From assembly GCA_948567375.1 (NCBI GenBank), contig OX419759.1:27877493-27941492 (forward strand): a stretch of DNA of 64,000 nucleotides, given 5' to 3'. The notes beneath the pieces were generated by a model. It was given only the letters and a program-made list of their open reading frames with translations, was not told where the DNA came from and searched no databases. The DNA is from Lunularia cruciata (Eukaryota > Streptophyta > Marchantiopsida > Lunulariales > Lunulariaceae). This document shows, piece after piece, positions 1 to 11,343 of this stretch; position 1 is the stretch's first letter; each line of letters begins with the position of its first letter. The position numbers and the translations under genes were made by a program.

Positions 1-180
1 AGATGGGAAGTTTGTCGAGAAGGTAGCCATAGAGCAAATCTGGAAGGGAGATGAGTCCCAAGATGGGAAGTTTGCCAGGAAGGCAACCATGGAGCAAGCT
101 CGGAAGAGAGATGAGTCCCTAGAAGGGAAGTTTGTTAATGAAGCAGCCATAGAGCAAGCTTTGGAGGAAGATAAGTATGT
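1..180 (+). repeat. 60-bp tandem repeat (3 copies) inside the polyprotein frame
   Basis: Three consecutive 60-base units occupy 1-60, 61-120 and 121-180, each beginning AGA(T/A)GGGAAGTTTG and each keeping a GCCATAGAGCAA-like core. The period is a multiple of three and the frame is open, so each unit encodes a charged 20-residue repeat (pattern D/E-G-K-F ... A-x-E-Q). The array probably continues left of the window. It sits just N-terminal to the reverse transcriptase and looks like an expanded linker. Confidence 0.85.
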
Positions 181-3100
181 ATTCGCAGTGTGGATCAAGC
201 CGATTGCACAAGAACAATCTGAGGAGGGCCAAGTGCCGCATCAAGCAACGGTTGATCGGATAGTTCAAGAGTTTGCAGATGTGTTTTCGGATGATCTACC
301 AAAGGGATTACTCTCTGATCGAGGTATGCCTTTCAAGATCAAGTTATTGCCAGGGAGTACTCCAGTGAGTAGACCAATCTATCGGCTCTTACCAAAGGAG
401 TTGGAGGAGTTGCGAACAACACTTACAGAGTTGTTGGAGAAGGATTTCATACGACATAATACCTCCCCTTGGGGAGCACCGGTACTATTTGTTCCAAAGA
501 AGGATGGAGGACTTCGTTTCTGTATTGATTACCATGGGCTCAATAAGAAAACCGTGAAGAATGCATATCCCTTGCCTCGGATCGATGACTTGCTTGATCA
601 ATTAAGTGGAGCACGATACTTTTCCAAGCTAGATCTTTGTAGCGGCTATTGGCAAATTCCTATTGAAGGAGAGGACGTGAAAAAGACTGCCTTTCGTACA
701 AGGTATGGACATTTTGAGTGGAGAGTTCTACCTTTCGGACTCACTAATGCTCCAGCAGTCTTCATGGATCAGATGCATCGGGTGTTGGAGTGGCTATTGG
801 ATCAGTCTGTGGTAGTGTTCTTAGATGATATCTTAATCTATAGTAAGACAAAGGCAGAACACATGAATCATGTGCAAGAAGTCCTAAGATGATTACGACA
901 GTGGAAATTTTACTGCAAGAAGTCAAAGTGTGCTTTTTGGTAGAAGGAGGTTACCTTCTTGGGTCATAAGATCTCATCAGAGGGGATCAAGATAGAAGAA
1001 GAGAAGATCAAGGCCATTACTGATTGGCCTACCCCGAAGGATGCTACCGAAGTACGAGCGTTCAACTGATTGGCCAGTTTTTACCGACGGTTCATCCACT
1101 ACTATGCTCACATGGCTGCACCATTGACTGACCTCTTGGGAAAGAACTCGAGCTTCCAATGGACCACCAAGCATGAAGAAGCATTCCAGAAGTTAAAGCA
1201 TATGGTGTCTTCAAGACCCATTCTTCAACCATATGATCCTCAACTACCTTGTGTGGTTGATTTTGATGCTTCTAACTTTGCAATTGGAGCTGTGTTGCAA
1301 CAAGAATATCCAGATGGACTACATCCTATTGCCTTTGTGTCTCGCCGACTAAATACAGCTGAAAGAAATTACTCTGCTCGAGATTGGGAACAACTTGCAA
1401 TGGTATATGCCACCAAGGTATGGAGGCATTATCTCTTGGGGAAACAAGTGATCATGCGAACTGATCACAAGCCATTGTTGCAGACCTTACACCTAGAGCA
1501 CATGAAGAGTCGACATCATCGATGGGAAGAGCAACTCCAATTGTTCGACATCAAACTTGAGTACAAACCAGGTTGGTTCCATGTCATCCCTGATGCTCTA
1601 TCACGATGACCTGATTTGAAGTCTCTTCCTCTCATCGCGGCAGCAATTACGACGGTGTCAATTGATCCCAAGGTTCATAACGAGTTTCGGTTAGCCCTAC
1701 AGCAAGATCCCTTCTTCCAAATGGTACACGGTCGTCTAATAGCACGCGACAAGGAGTACAACACCTTCTCCTTCAAGGAAGGCCTTTTATTCCATGCAGA
1801 CCAGATCTATGTTCCAACCAAAGGTGATCTTCGACTTGTGCGCCTTCAAGAAGCCCATGATTTACCAATAGCTGGTCACATGGGAGTGGACAAGACCTTG
1901 GGCACCCTCCAACGCCAATGGTGGTGGCCCAACATGACACGAGATGTTTGAGACTTTGTCCGATCATGTGAGAGTTGCCAACGGAACAAGGCCAGCAACC
2001 AGAAGCCGAGTGGACTCCTTCAACCACTCGCCATTCCATCCGCTCGTTGGGAGCATGTGAGCTTGGATCTCATCACATCCTTGCCACAGACAAAACAAGG
2101 ACACACCGCAATTGTGGTGTTTGTGGATAAGCTTAGTAAGCAAATCCACTTGGCACCAACCTGTGATACCGTGGATGCTCCAACCTTAGCACAAATCTAC
2201 TTTGACAATGTCTTCAAGCATCATGGGATGCCACGTGTACTCATCTCCGACCGTGATCCTCGATTTACCGGGAAGTTTTGGCAAGCACTCTTCCAGATAC
2301 TCGGCACCAAGCTTGCTTTGTCCACGGCCTATCATCCTCAAACTGATGGACAAACCGAACGCGCCAATCGTACATTGGAGGATATGTTACGGGCCTTTGT
2401 CAATGTCCACCATACCAACTGGGATGAATGTCTTGCAGCTGCAGAATTTGCCTACAACAATTCCAAACAAGCAAGCACAGGATTTTCTCCCTTCTTTCTC
2501 AATTTTGGCCAAGATCCGCTTGTTCCAGATTCTCTTGCTCCCCCTCCCTCTCAGGTTCCTCATACTTCTACATTCTTGACCACTATATCCCAATCTCTCC
2601 AACAAGCCAAATCTCACCTCCTTGTTGCTCAGAATTGCCAAAAACAATATGCAGACCATCATCGTCGTGATCTCACCTTTGAAGTTGGTGATAAAGTCAT
2701 GCTATCCTCTAGTAACCTCCCTCTCCCACTTGATACCCAAGTTCGTAAACTTGCTCCTAATTGGATAGGACCCTTTGATATCACCCACATTATCTCTCCT
2801 GTTGCTTATCGTCTTGCCTTACCTTGTCACATGCGTATCCATCCTGTCTTTCATATTTCCAAGTTGAAACCCTTTGTTCCTAACCCTTCTTCCTTTTCCT
2901 CTTGAGTCCAACCTCCCCCTCTTCCTGTCCCCATCAATGATCATGAGGAGTACGAAGTTGATCGTATCCTTGTGCGTCGCCATATTCAACGAGGCCGTCA
3001 CCAACATACGGAGTACAAGGTCCTTTGGAAAGGGTATCCCCTTCATGATGCTACATAGGAACCTCTTTCTCACCTCCAGAATGCACAGATGGCCATCAAG

Positions 3101-3220
3101 GAATTTGAAGCTTCACTGGCAACGAGGACGTCACCAACTAGCGGCGGGGGAATATGTAACAATATGGAGTTTAGTGACGAAGTTAGTCGGGCTTACGAAG
3201 TAGAGAATAAGACAAAATAG
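2..3220 (+). pseudogene. Ty3/gypsy chromovirus polyprotein, 3' part (RT, RNase H, integrase, chromodomain), seven stops
   Basis: This is the pol part of a plant LTR retrotransposon; gag and the 5' LTR lie outside the window. One frame runs throughout. Domains in order are reverse transcriptase (about 290-890, catalytic FLDD near 820), RNase H (about 1230-1600, with DFDAS and TDHKPLL), integrase HHCC zinc finger (about 1850-2000), integrase core (about 2060-2450, with SLDLI, SDRDPRF and the TDGQTERANRT region), a GPF-type module near 2750, and a C-terminal chromodomain (about 2960-3110, with YKVLWKGYP). The chromodomain places it among chromoviruses, whose integrases are steered to chromatin by that domain. 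The frame is broken by stops at 890-892, 941-943, 1067-1069, 1607-1609, 1949-1951, 2903-2905 and 3056-3058, with no frameshift seen. A purine tract at 3141-3152 precedes the LTR. The frame finally ends inside the LTR at 3218-3220. It is not functional as it stands. Confidence 0.93.
3141..3152 (+). other. Polypurine tract of the chromovirus
   Basis: The G-rich run GCGGCGGGGGAA lies immediately before the TGTAACA start of the LTR, where the plus-strand primer of an LTR retrotransposon is expected. Confidence 0.65.
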
Positions 3221-3223
3221 CCT

Positions 3224-3446
3224 AGAATATTCTAGAAGCATCTAAGAAGCTTCTTAGGAAGCTTCCCAACTAGTTAACTTGCGCCCTAAGCAGGTAGCTT
3301 CTAGAAGGAAGCTTCTAGAAGCTTCTAACTAGCTTAGCTTGCACGCCAAGTAAGCGGCTTCTAGAAGGAAGCTTCTTGAGAAGCTTCCTAGTTAACTTGG
3401 CTTGCACTCCAAGAAAGCGGCTCAAGGAAACTTCTTGAGAAGCTTC
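3224..3446 (+). promoter_or_regulatory. Array of heat-shock elements in the LTR promoter
   Basis: Perfect alternating GAA/TTC pentamers, the binding site of heat-shock factors, recur here: GAAtaTTCtaGAA near 3225-3237, GAAgcTTC at 3246-3253 and 3258-3265, TTCtaGAA at 3299-3306, four contiguous units at 3308-3325, TTCtaGAA at 3359-3366, GAAgcTTC at 3368-3375 and 3380-3387, GAAacTTC at 3427-3434 and GAAgcTTC at 3439-3446. The last ends 20 bp before the TATA box. The pattern is seen directly; heat responsiveness is inferred. Confidence 0.7.
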
Positions 3447-3465
3447 AAGGGTCTTGTATGCTACC

Positions 3466-3473
3466 TATAAATA
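3466..3473 (+). promoter_or_regulatory. TATA box of the LTR
   Basis: TATAAATA within CTACCTATAAATACC sits 20 bp downstream of the heat-shock-element array. Transcription would be expected to start near 3500. Confidence 0.65.
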
Positions 3474-3859
3474 CCAAGGCCGAAGCTCATGCTAGGCATT
3501 CGGAGTTTTCTCTCATTCAAGTGTCCCAATGTGAGCTTCCATTCTCCTATTTCTCTCCTCGGTTTCGATCTTTTACACTCTATAAGAGAGTACCAAGAAG
3601 AAAGTGAGTGGCAAGTGATATGGTTAGCTCATTATGTTATGATCTTAGGCATGCCATAAATAGAGCAGTGCAATCTCACTATAAATTAGAGAAAGAAAAT
3701 AGTGAGAACTAGCAAATGGAAAATAACTAAAGATAAGGAAAGATCACAAAGGCATGAATTGCTTCTCTATATCAAAGAGATAACAACTATTGGTAAGATA
3801 GATAGATGTTTCAAGGGTCTAATAAGAGAAGTCTAGAGTACATAACTTAATAGAAAAAT

Positions 3860-6800
3860 TCTAGAGAATTTGAAAGATGTGGTCAATGAGTTTCAAGATG
3901 TCTTTCTTGATGATTACATCTTGAGGATCTTGATGATCCTCAAGATTACATCCAAAAAGGAGAATAGATCATAAAATCAAGATAATTCATGGGAAGACAT
4001 TTCCTTGTAAAGCCATGTATCAACTATCACCTCATGAGTTGGAGGAGTGCAAGGCTCAAATCAAGGATATGTTGTAGAAAGGGTTTATACAACCCAATGT
4101 ATCATCATATGGGGTTCTTGTCTTGTTTGTGAAGAAGAAAGAAGGCACAATGCAAATGTGTATTTGATTACCGAGGCCTAAATCAACAAGTGATAAAGAA
4201 TAAATACCCATTACCTTGCATGAATGATCTATTTGATCAACTCAATGGGAGCAAACACTCACCAAACTTGATTTTTGAAGTGGTTATAACCAAATTAGAA
4301 TCATGGAAGAAGATATACACAAAATTTCCTTTCAAACAAGATATAGTCACTTTGAGTACCTAGTGATGCCATTTGGCCTCACCAATGCACAAGCAACTTT
4401 CATGAGTTTGATAAATGATATATTTCATCCATAGTTAGATAAGTGTATTATCATTTTTCTTGATGATATCTTAGTCTAAAACAGGACAATGAAGGAGCAC
4501 AAGCAATATCTACAAGTCTTCCAGATTTGCAACAAAACTAATTGTATGCCAAAGTCTCAAAGTGTGAGTAATGCAAGTTTGAAGTGGATTACTTGGGGCA
4601 TAGAGTAAGTGGAGAAGGTATCCAAGTTAGAAGGTAAAATAGATATCATTTAAAAATGGGATGCTCCAAAATATCAAACTCAATTCAAGAGTTTCTTGGG
4701 ATTGATTGAGTTTTATTGTCAATTTTTCAAGGACTTCTTCAAGTTTGCCCAACCCTTAACAACACTACTTGGCAAGGGAAAGAAGTGGATATGGAGAAAC
4801 ACACAAAAATTGGCCTATTCAAGAATTGAAAGATGCTTTATTATGTGCACCAATCTTGAAATGGTACAACCTCACATGTCCAACCAAATTGGCTCTAGAT
4901 GCATTAGGCATTGCAATAAGAGCAATCTTGCAATAAGAATGGAGTGATAGATGACACTCAATTACATATCTCTCAAAAGTTGATACCAACAAAGCACAAT
5001 TACCACACCACCAAACAAGAAAAGTTGGCTATTGTCCTTGCAACCAAGCATTGGAAGCACTTTCTTGACAAGAAGGCATTTGTAGTAGAGATAGACCACA
5101 AACCACTAGTCTACCTTGAGATTCAAAAAGATCTACCCTGTTGACAAATTTGTTGAGCAGAGTGAAGACAATGGTCTAACATGAAGATCACATATGTGGA
5201 AGGTAAGAAGCAACTTGCAAATGCATTTACCCAAATGCCTATGGTGATTAATTTGGTTGTAGAGGTCAAAATGAATCTAGATTTTTAGCCAAAGATTCTT
5301 ATTGCTATGAAGATTGATCCACAAATTATAGGAGCTCAATTATCCAAAAGTATAACAAGTACCCAAGAATTCACCTTTCATGATGAAAAGTATTGGATCT
5401 TGGATGCTCTAGACCTAAGAACCATCATCCTTGTAGGATGTCATGATTCTACCATTAAAGGTCATATTGGAATAGACAAGACATTAGATGCAATTAAATG
5501 CAATTACTATTGGCCAAAGGGATGAGTAACAATATGATGGAGTATGTTTAAAAATACTTACTTGTTCAACAAAATAAAGCCTCTAATAAAGCTCCAACAA
5601 GACTCCTTCAACCCCTCCTTACTCCTACAAAAAATTGGGAGTAGGTCAACATGGATCTGGTTTGTGAATTGCCCAAGAACACCTTAAGTGTTGACTCCAT
5701 TGTAGTCTTTGTAGACAAATTCAACAAAATGATTCATGTGTGTCCTACAACCAAGGATGTGATTGCTCTACAATTAGCTAAATTGTACTTGGCTGCGGTC
5801 TTCCCTCACCATGGCCTATCTCAAGTGCTTGTCATTGACCAAGCCCCTCAATCACTAGTTTGTTTTGGAGAACACTCTCTAGCGTCATCAAAACCAAACT
5901 TGCCATGTCCATACAAACCATCCACAAACCAATGGACAAACAAAGCGAGCTAGTTATACTATTGAGGACATGCTTTGAGGCTTCACCTTAGAGGAGCAAG
6001 AAAGGCGGAACACCTTACTTCTATTGGTGGAATTTTCCTACAACAATTCAATGAATGTATCTACACATGTCACATTATTCCTCCTCATGTATAGAGAATA
6101 CCATTCACACATTTGAGCTTAGTAAAGAGCTGCCTACTGGTTATAAAGTTGATGTTATCAAGACTTTTGTTTTCAGAATCCAACACGATGTGGAGAATGC
6201 CAATCATAGGTTGTAGCACAAAATTGAAAAAAATTGCAAATGCACATCACATGCACATAGAGATCAATGTTGGGGATCAAGTGTGGCTGTCCACAACCAA
6301 CCTCACATTAGTTGGTCCTTGTAAGATCAGACCTTGTTTTATTGGCCCTTTTCCCATCATCCATTGAATTGGCATGGTGGCTTATCAACTTGAGCTACCA
6401 CCACACCTGAAGATCCATCTAGTGTTCCATATTTCTTTACTATGTAGATATGCATCCCGACCGGCCCACTTTCCTTCCATAAAAGAAGCTCAACCTTGTC
6501 CAACACTCATTGATGGCACGGAGGAATATTGTAATGTTCCAAGGACAAGCAAGCCCCCATAAGAAAACCCAAAAGAAGAAATACAAAGCTTCACACTCAA
6601 AACTCCGATGCCCCAAAAGAGCACATTGTCTTTATTATATAACAAAGAGGATTCCTTCAAAGGAAGCTCCACCCTTGTATCAAATATATGCATTGGTGAC
6701 ATGCTAACAACTCTACCCTTAGATTGGTTGCATGCATGGGTGACATGTCAATTTTGGTCCTATTTGGTTGGTCAAAAAGACTTTGACCAAAGAGAACCTT

Positions 6801-7275
6801 TAGGGAATCTTCTTGTAGGAATCTCAAAACTACATGGATGAGCCTGTAATTGGAAAGATCTTGACAAGATAAAAAAAGGCAGAAGCAAGGCCAAACTCTT
6901 TTTTCCTTATGGAAGATTGTGCACATTTCTGAGGTCTAATTCTTCCATTTAGGCCTCCAAAATTGGCTTTGAAGTTTGTAGGCTATTTTTGGTTCCTACC
7001 CTATTAGTAGAAATACTATTTTGATTATACTTCTATCTGATCTACTTACTCCATCATGTATAACATCCTTCTAAATGTTACCAAGCCAATTTTCACCTCT
7101 AGAGAATATGTTTAGCTCTCGATATTACAAATGCAAAGTCAAACATATCCTCCAAAAATGCATCCATGGTACCCACCATCCATGTGTGAAATATCTTGTA
7201 CATTGGAGAAGGTACCATTGTATGACGCAACATGAAGCTTGCAACTTACTTGCCAATGCATTGGTGTTAGTGTAA
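3860..7275 (+). pseudogene. Second Ty3/gypsy polyprotein, heavily decayed and split by a solo LTR
   Basis: Fragments in several frames read as gypsy pol in the right order. Reverse transcriptase spans about 4000-4620 ([12 protein letters not shown], then IIFLDDILV near 4450). RNase H spans about 4700-5230, with EIDHKPL near 5090. The integrase zinc-finger region is about 5440-5580 (GHIGIDKTLD). The integrase core starts near 5650 (MDLVCELP) and the DR-like box lies near 5830. A GPFPI module is at 6340, followed by LPPHLKIHLVFHIS. The chromodomain begins at about 6500 (LIDGTEEY), is interrupted by the LTR at 6530-7129, and resumes at 7130-7275 with KHILQ and KYLVHWRRY. Many stops and frameshifts make it a relic, clearly older than the element at 2-3220. 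Confidence 0.85.
6530..7129 (+). mobile_element. Solo LTR inserted in the chromodomain of the decayed gypsy element
   Basis: The 600-bp unit begins TGTAAT and ends ATTACA. It interrupts the decayed chromodomain exactly where the protein similarity breaks. The flanking pentamers are AATAT (6525-6529) and AATGC (7130-7134), a 5-bp duplication with two transitions; counting it once rejoins the chromodomain in phase. A second, inverted copy of the same sequence lies at 7331-7847. No internal coding region of its own is present. Confidence 0.75.
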
Positions 7276-7330
7276 TGTTTTGAGTGGTAGCTTTGCAACA
7301 AGGAGATTGTGTCTTAAAAAAGCAGAGGTT

Positions 7331-7847
7331 TGTAATACTATTAGCTAGATAGAGTATCTAAAAGGTGGAAATTGGCTTGGTAATATCTTTAAGGATGTTA
7401 TATATGATAGTCTAAGTAGATCAGATTGAGTTTTCACCAAAAGAGTACTGCCACTGAGAGGGTAGAGTCCAAAAGGCATTACCTTCTCCTCCCATGTTTG
7501 TCCCATTGAGAGCTTTCCAATGGTACCTCACCCATGCTGTTTTGAGCTTCATACAATAAGATTCTCCAAAGATTCTCTTAGGCAAAACTTGTTTGACAAA
7601 TCAAAGAGGACAAAGATCAACATATCACCAATCCATGCACCTTATCTAAGGGTGGAGCTTGCTAAAGTCATCAATTTGTGTATTTGATCCAAGAGTGTAG
7701 CTCCCTTTTAGTGGATCCTCTTTGCTATATAATAAAGATCATGTGCTCCTTTGGGGCATTGGAGTATTGAGGAATGAAACGTTATGTTTCCTTGTATTTC
7801 TTTTTTTGTGTTTTTCTTGGGGTTTCTCTTATCCTTGGAACATTGCA
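7331..7847 (-). mobile_element. Second LTR of the same family, inverted
   Basis: Read on the minus strand this segment starts TGCAATGTTCCAAGG and ends ATTACA, and matches 6530-7129 along its length. Shared anchors include AATGTTCCAAGGA, TGCCCCAAA(A/G)GAGCACAT, TCTGATCTACTTA and TTACCAAGCCAATTT. It is about 80 bp shorter. No target-site duplication is evident, so it may be a fragment or a rearranged end. Confidence 0.7.
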
Positions 7848-7852
7848 TTAAG

Positions 7853-8113
7853 ATGGCCAGGTCTAGTGATGAGGATTATGATTTGGTAAATCTGATAATG
7901 GCAACTATTGAGGCTAAGTTAATAGTGTTATGTAGGTAGTGCCACCACCCGAATGACAAGAGATTCAAGCATACTTTTGTGAGGAAGATTCTCACATGTC
8001 TTTTCCTTGAGAGTTGTATCATTGGTGAGGATATGGTGAGATATGAGAGCATTCCACAAGACCAAGAATACTTCATACATAAGGGAGGCAAGTCATTGGA
8101 TGATGTTGAGTGA
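7853..8113 (+). pseudogene. Unrecognised short frame with one internal stop
   Basis: An ATG-initiated frame (MARSSDEDYDLVNLI...) continues through a TAG at 7937-7939 to a TGA at 8111-8113, giving about 86 codons. It begins 6 bp beyond the inverted LTR. Composition is mixed and soluble and I recognise no family. It may be part of the same relic as the following coiled-coil frame. Confidence 0.3.
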
Positions 8114-8324
8114 GAGTATATATTATTTTCATGAGAACTTTAGGTTCACTTGTTTTGACACTTGTTATTTAGTTTAAATATATTGCTTTACCAATGTTTT
8201 AAATCATTTGTGCATTCCTAAGTGTGATGTTTAGTGTTGTTTATGCACAAGGTATCATCTCCATGTTGTGCATGTTGATATCTCCATGAGAGATGAGGAA
8301 TATAAGATATTCCCATGAGATGAG

Positions 8325-9037
8325 ATGAGGAGTACCCGGTGAGAGTTGGAGATGGACATGTGAAAGAGATGCACAATGATAAACATGTGGGAGAGGCACA
8401 TGATGATGTGCATGTGGACATAGAGGTGGAGCAGCCATGTCCTTCCTTGATTTGTATATATGGGATAAAGGATATCCAATTAAGCGTTGGAGTTGCATGT
8501 GTGGACATGGAGGTGGAGTGGACATACCCTTCACTAGGCTATGATAACAAGTGGCCTTTAAATGTTGTGGAGCTAGGAGAGATGGATGCACTTGAGAGAG
8601 AGGTAGATTTTATGGAGAGTGAGAGTGTTCATAGTGAGAGGTTGGAGAGGGAGCATGTTCTTAGTTAGAGGTTAGAGGCACTAGACATTGAGGTGACACA
8701 TCATGCCTTGATGGTTGAGGATTATAAGATGTAGGAGAGTGAGAGGCTAGAGAGAGAGCATGTTCATAGGGAGAGATTGGATGTAGTAGAATTATAGGTG
8801 AGGCATCATGAGGTGATGACTAAGTCTTATAGGATTCAAGAGATGTTCTACATGAGGGAGCTTTCTATCAATATGGAGAGGTTGGAGAGTACATCTTCTC
8901 AATTAGTTGAGAACCAAAGTTCACTAGATCAGGTGAGGAGATTACTAGATGAGGCCATTGAGGAGGGGTATGATTTTGTCCATAAGGCTATGACTAGACT
9001 TTACCTACCTTCACTATTATATGTTGAATTAGACTAA
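8325..9037 (+). pseudogene. Decayed coiled-coil frame, probably from a mobile element
   Basis: Frames here encode strongly charged, heptad-like segments with repeated E-R-L-E-R-E-H-V motifs (8600-8790) and later SSQLVENQSSLDQVRRLLDE (8890-8960). Stops occur at about 8668, 8731 and 8797. The look is that of an ageing structural or gag-like frame, but no diagnostic domain is present. Confidence 0.35.
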
Positions 9038-9710
9038 GAGCATAGATATCAACACTCATGAGACTCATATTGCTGGTGTAGAGAGGGTCACTTAAGGATC
9101 TCAGATGGGTGGGTTAGACTTGTTGTCTAGTGTTTGGAGAGAGACATGTTCAATGGAGATACATACTGATCTAAATATAGTTGGCATACCAAGGGGAGAG
9201 CCTAGTTGTTGAAACCTAACATGGATATTGTTGCATGGAGACCACAAGTTAGTGAAGCTCTTGCACTCCCAACTCCATTTGTGCTGACCAAGGAGTTGCT
9301 TGATTGGCTAGAAGAGAGGAGGAGAACATTGTTTTGTGAGCTCTTTAGACTTTGTAGGTTGAGATAAAGGATGAGTTTGATTGGAGAGTTCATTCCTTGC
9401 CTTTTTTATGCTCATGAGAGGCAAAGGAAGATTCTAGTATTAGATATTGGTTGGCAGTGGATATTATGTAGGATACTAATCATCTTTGCTCCCAATGATC
9501 TATCTTGATACAATGGGATGGATGGATGCATTATAGAGCAAAGAGTAATTTTAGATATGTACCCCGCCCAAGAGTTAGAGGGTTTTTGGAGTTTTTCATG
9601 TAACACTTTGAGATCTTGATTTGGATAGATAGTACCAGGGTAGATTGTGAGCAACTCCTTTGGGATATGTGGGATTGTAGTTTACTACCAGCCAGAGTAC
9701 ACATCAAGGA

Positions 9711-10064
9711 GTGCTTGATGATCCAAATAGGTATAGGGATTGTTTGAGAGATTCAATCCATAGACCTTATAGTGCATTTAATGCCTTGGGTCTTTGCTTT
9801 TGGGACAGATTGATAGTTGATAATGCATACCTTCCATATAGTAGGAATTATCCTTATGGTGCTTTCTATCCTCCTGCTTTTACTCCTTATCATATTAGTG
9901 TCACATATTCTATGACCTCATCATGTACAAGCTTCATAGATCCCTTATTTAGATTTCACATGGACCCTTGTTCTACCATTGAGCATCTCACTTTGGAGTG
10001 GACAGATGGTCATTTTAGGGCTTATAGCACCAACCCATATGACAGATTAGCTGTTGCTTTCTAG
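9711..10064 (+). pseudogene. Unrecognised open frame of 117 codons
   Basis: An uninterrupted frame rich in Tyr, Pro and Phe ends in a stop at 10062-10064. Decayed frames upstream (9200-9650) show similar composition with stops. I recognise no family; it is more likely mobile-element debris than a gene. Confidence 0.25.
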
Positions 10065-10204
10065 TACCCTTTGCTCCACCTTCCTGATGTAGAGTTTGAG
10101 TTGCTATGGAGATATAGATTGATATTGATCACTCGACCCATCCATAAATGCATGGATGTAGCACTAGAGCGGATCTGACTAGATTAGACCCATTTGTGCA
10201 CATA

Positions 10205-10430
10205 TATCATTAAAGAGTATACCATCCATCTCACTTGTGTACTATGACATTTGTCTCAAGTCTTATTTCTCATTATGTATATTTTATTATACAGTCATTT
10301 GTGCATTTATATCTTTAGGAATTATACCATCCATCTCACTAGTGTACTATGAGACTTGTCTCAAGTCTTATTTCTTATTATGTAGATTCATTATACACTC
10401 TTATCATCCTTTATCTCTATTCATTGTACA
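10205..10430. repeat. Tandem duplication, period about 105 bp
   Basis: ACCATCCATCTCAC followed by GTGTACTATGA and GTCTCAAGTCTTATTTC starts at 10221 and again at 10326. The two copies differ by scattered substitutions. Confidence 0.7.
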
Positions 10431-10499
10431 CATTTATCATTCATTATTTCTTGGGCTTGTCATTTTATAGTTAGTTAATTAATTGCATATATATTGTTT

Positions 10500-11330
10500 T
10501 GTTGCCACCTAAAGTTAAAGTTGAATTGAATTTTGAAGTTAATAATAGTATTAAAATTCAAACATTCATTAATTCTTGAGTGAAGTTTGTTTCTTACTCA
10601 AAGAAAAAAATGATATAATAGTTATGGTGCATTTGAATGAAAAGATTTGGGATAGTTTCATGTAGACTAAAATAAATCATCTCATTTGAACTAATTATGA
10701 TTATATACATATTTTATTTTATTTTTAAATATAAAATATTTTAAATATTTTTAAATATAAAATATTTTAAATATTTTTAAATATAAAATATTTTAAATAT
10801 CTAATATGAAGTTTTTAGACATGAAAAATTTACCAAGGTAACAAAATCAGTTAACTTATTTTCTCAAAATGTAAAAAGTCCAAACCAAGTGAGAGGAGAT
10901 AGAGCACTCACCCGATAGCTTCAAAGCAAGATCTTTAGTTTTCCATAACTATGATACAAAAGATGACAACAATTATCCATCCTTACTTAATCTATTTTTA
11001 CCTATAAAATCAACAAGTTCTATGTGCCTGTTGAATAATCTACACACTCAACATTTTGACTAGGAACTTCTAGTGGTCTTCTCGGTTTGTGATGATCCTT
11101 GCAATTTTTTACTTATTTTGTAGGTAATGTTCCATAAGTAACATGATCAATTTTTGATGAAGCATCCTTGAAATCTATTAGGTCTTGTGGAGTTCACAAG
11201 AGAGTCAAACAAACGATTATTGCAAATTCTTGAATTATTTTGCCTCCTTATGGTTTGTAATGATGTTGTAATTTGTGTTTAAAAGAGACTATAATACCAT
11301 AGGTTCTGAATAAACCTTGGTCAGCGTACT
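10500..11330. other. AT-rich spacer, no gene
   Basis: Only short frames occur. A 26-bp unit (AAATATAAAATATTTTAAATATTTTT) is repeated about three times at 10726-10800. Nothing else stands out. Confidence 0.6.
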
Positions 11331-11343
11331 AAGAAATACCATT

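Larger units (their letters stand above)
3155..3610 (+). repeat. 3' LTR of the chromovirus (right edge uncertain)
   Basis: The left edge is the TGTAACA directly after the polypurine tract. The U3 part is built of about three diverged units of roughly 60-70 bp (for example 3275-3335, 3336-3395 and 3396-3450), each with a 'cttgc.c.ccaag' stretch followed by GAAGCTTC blocks. A TATA box lies at 3466-3473. No matching TTACA-type right terminus is visible, so the 3' end is either mutated or cut off by the next element; 3610 is a rough limit. Confidence 0.7.

Noticed and set aside
8218-8591. Minus-strand histidine- and serine-rich frames
   Set aside because: They are the complement of the charged plus-strand coiled-coil frame and have no independent support.
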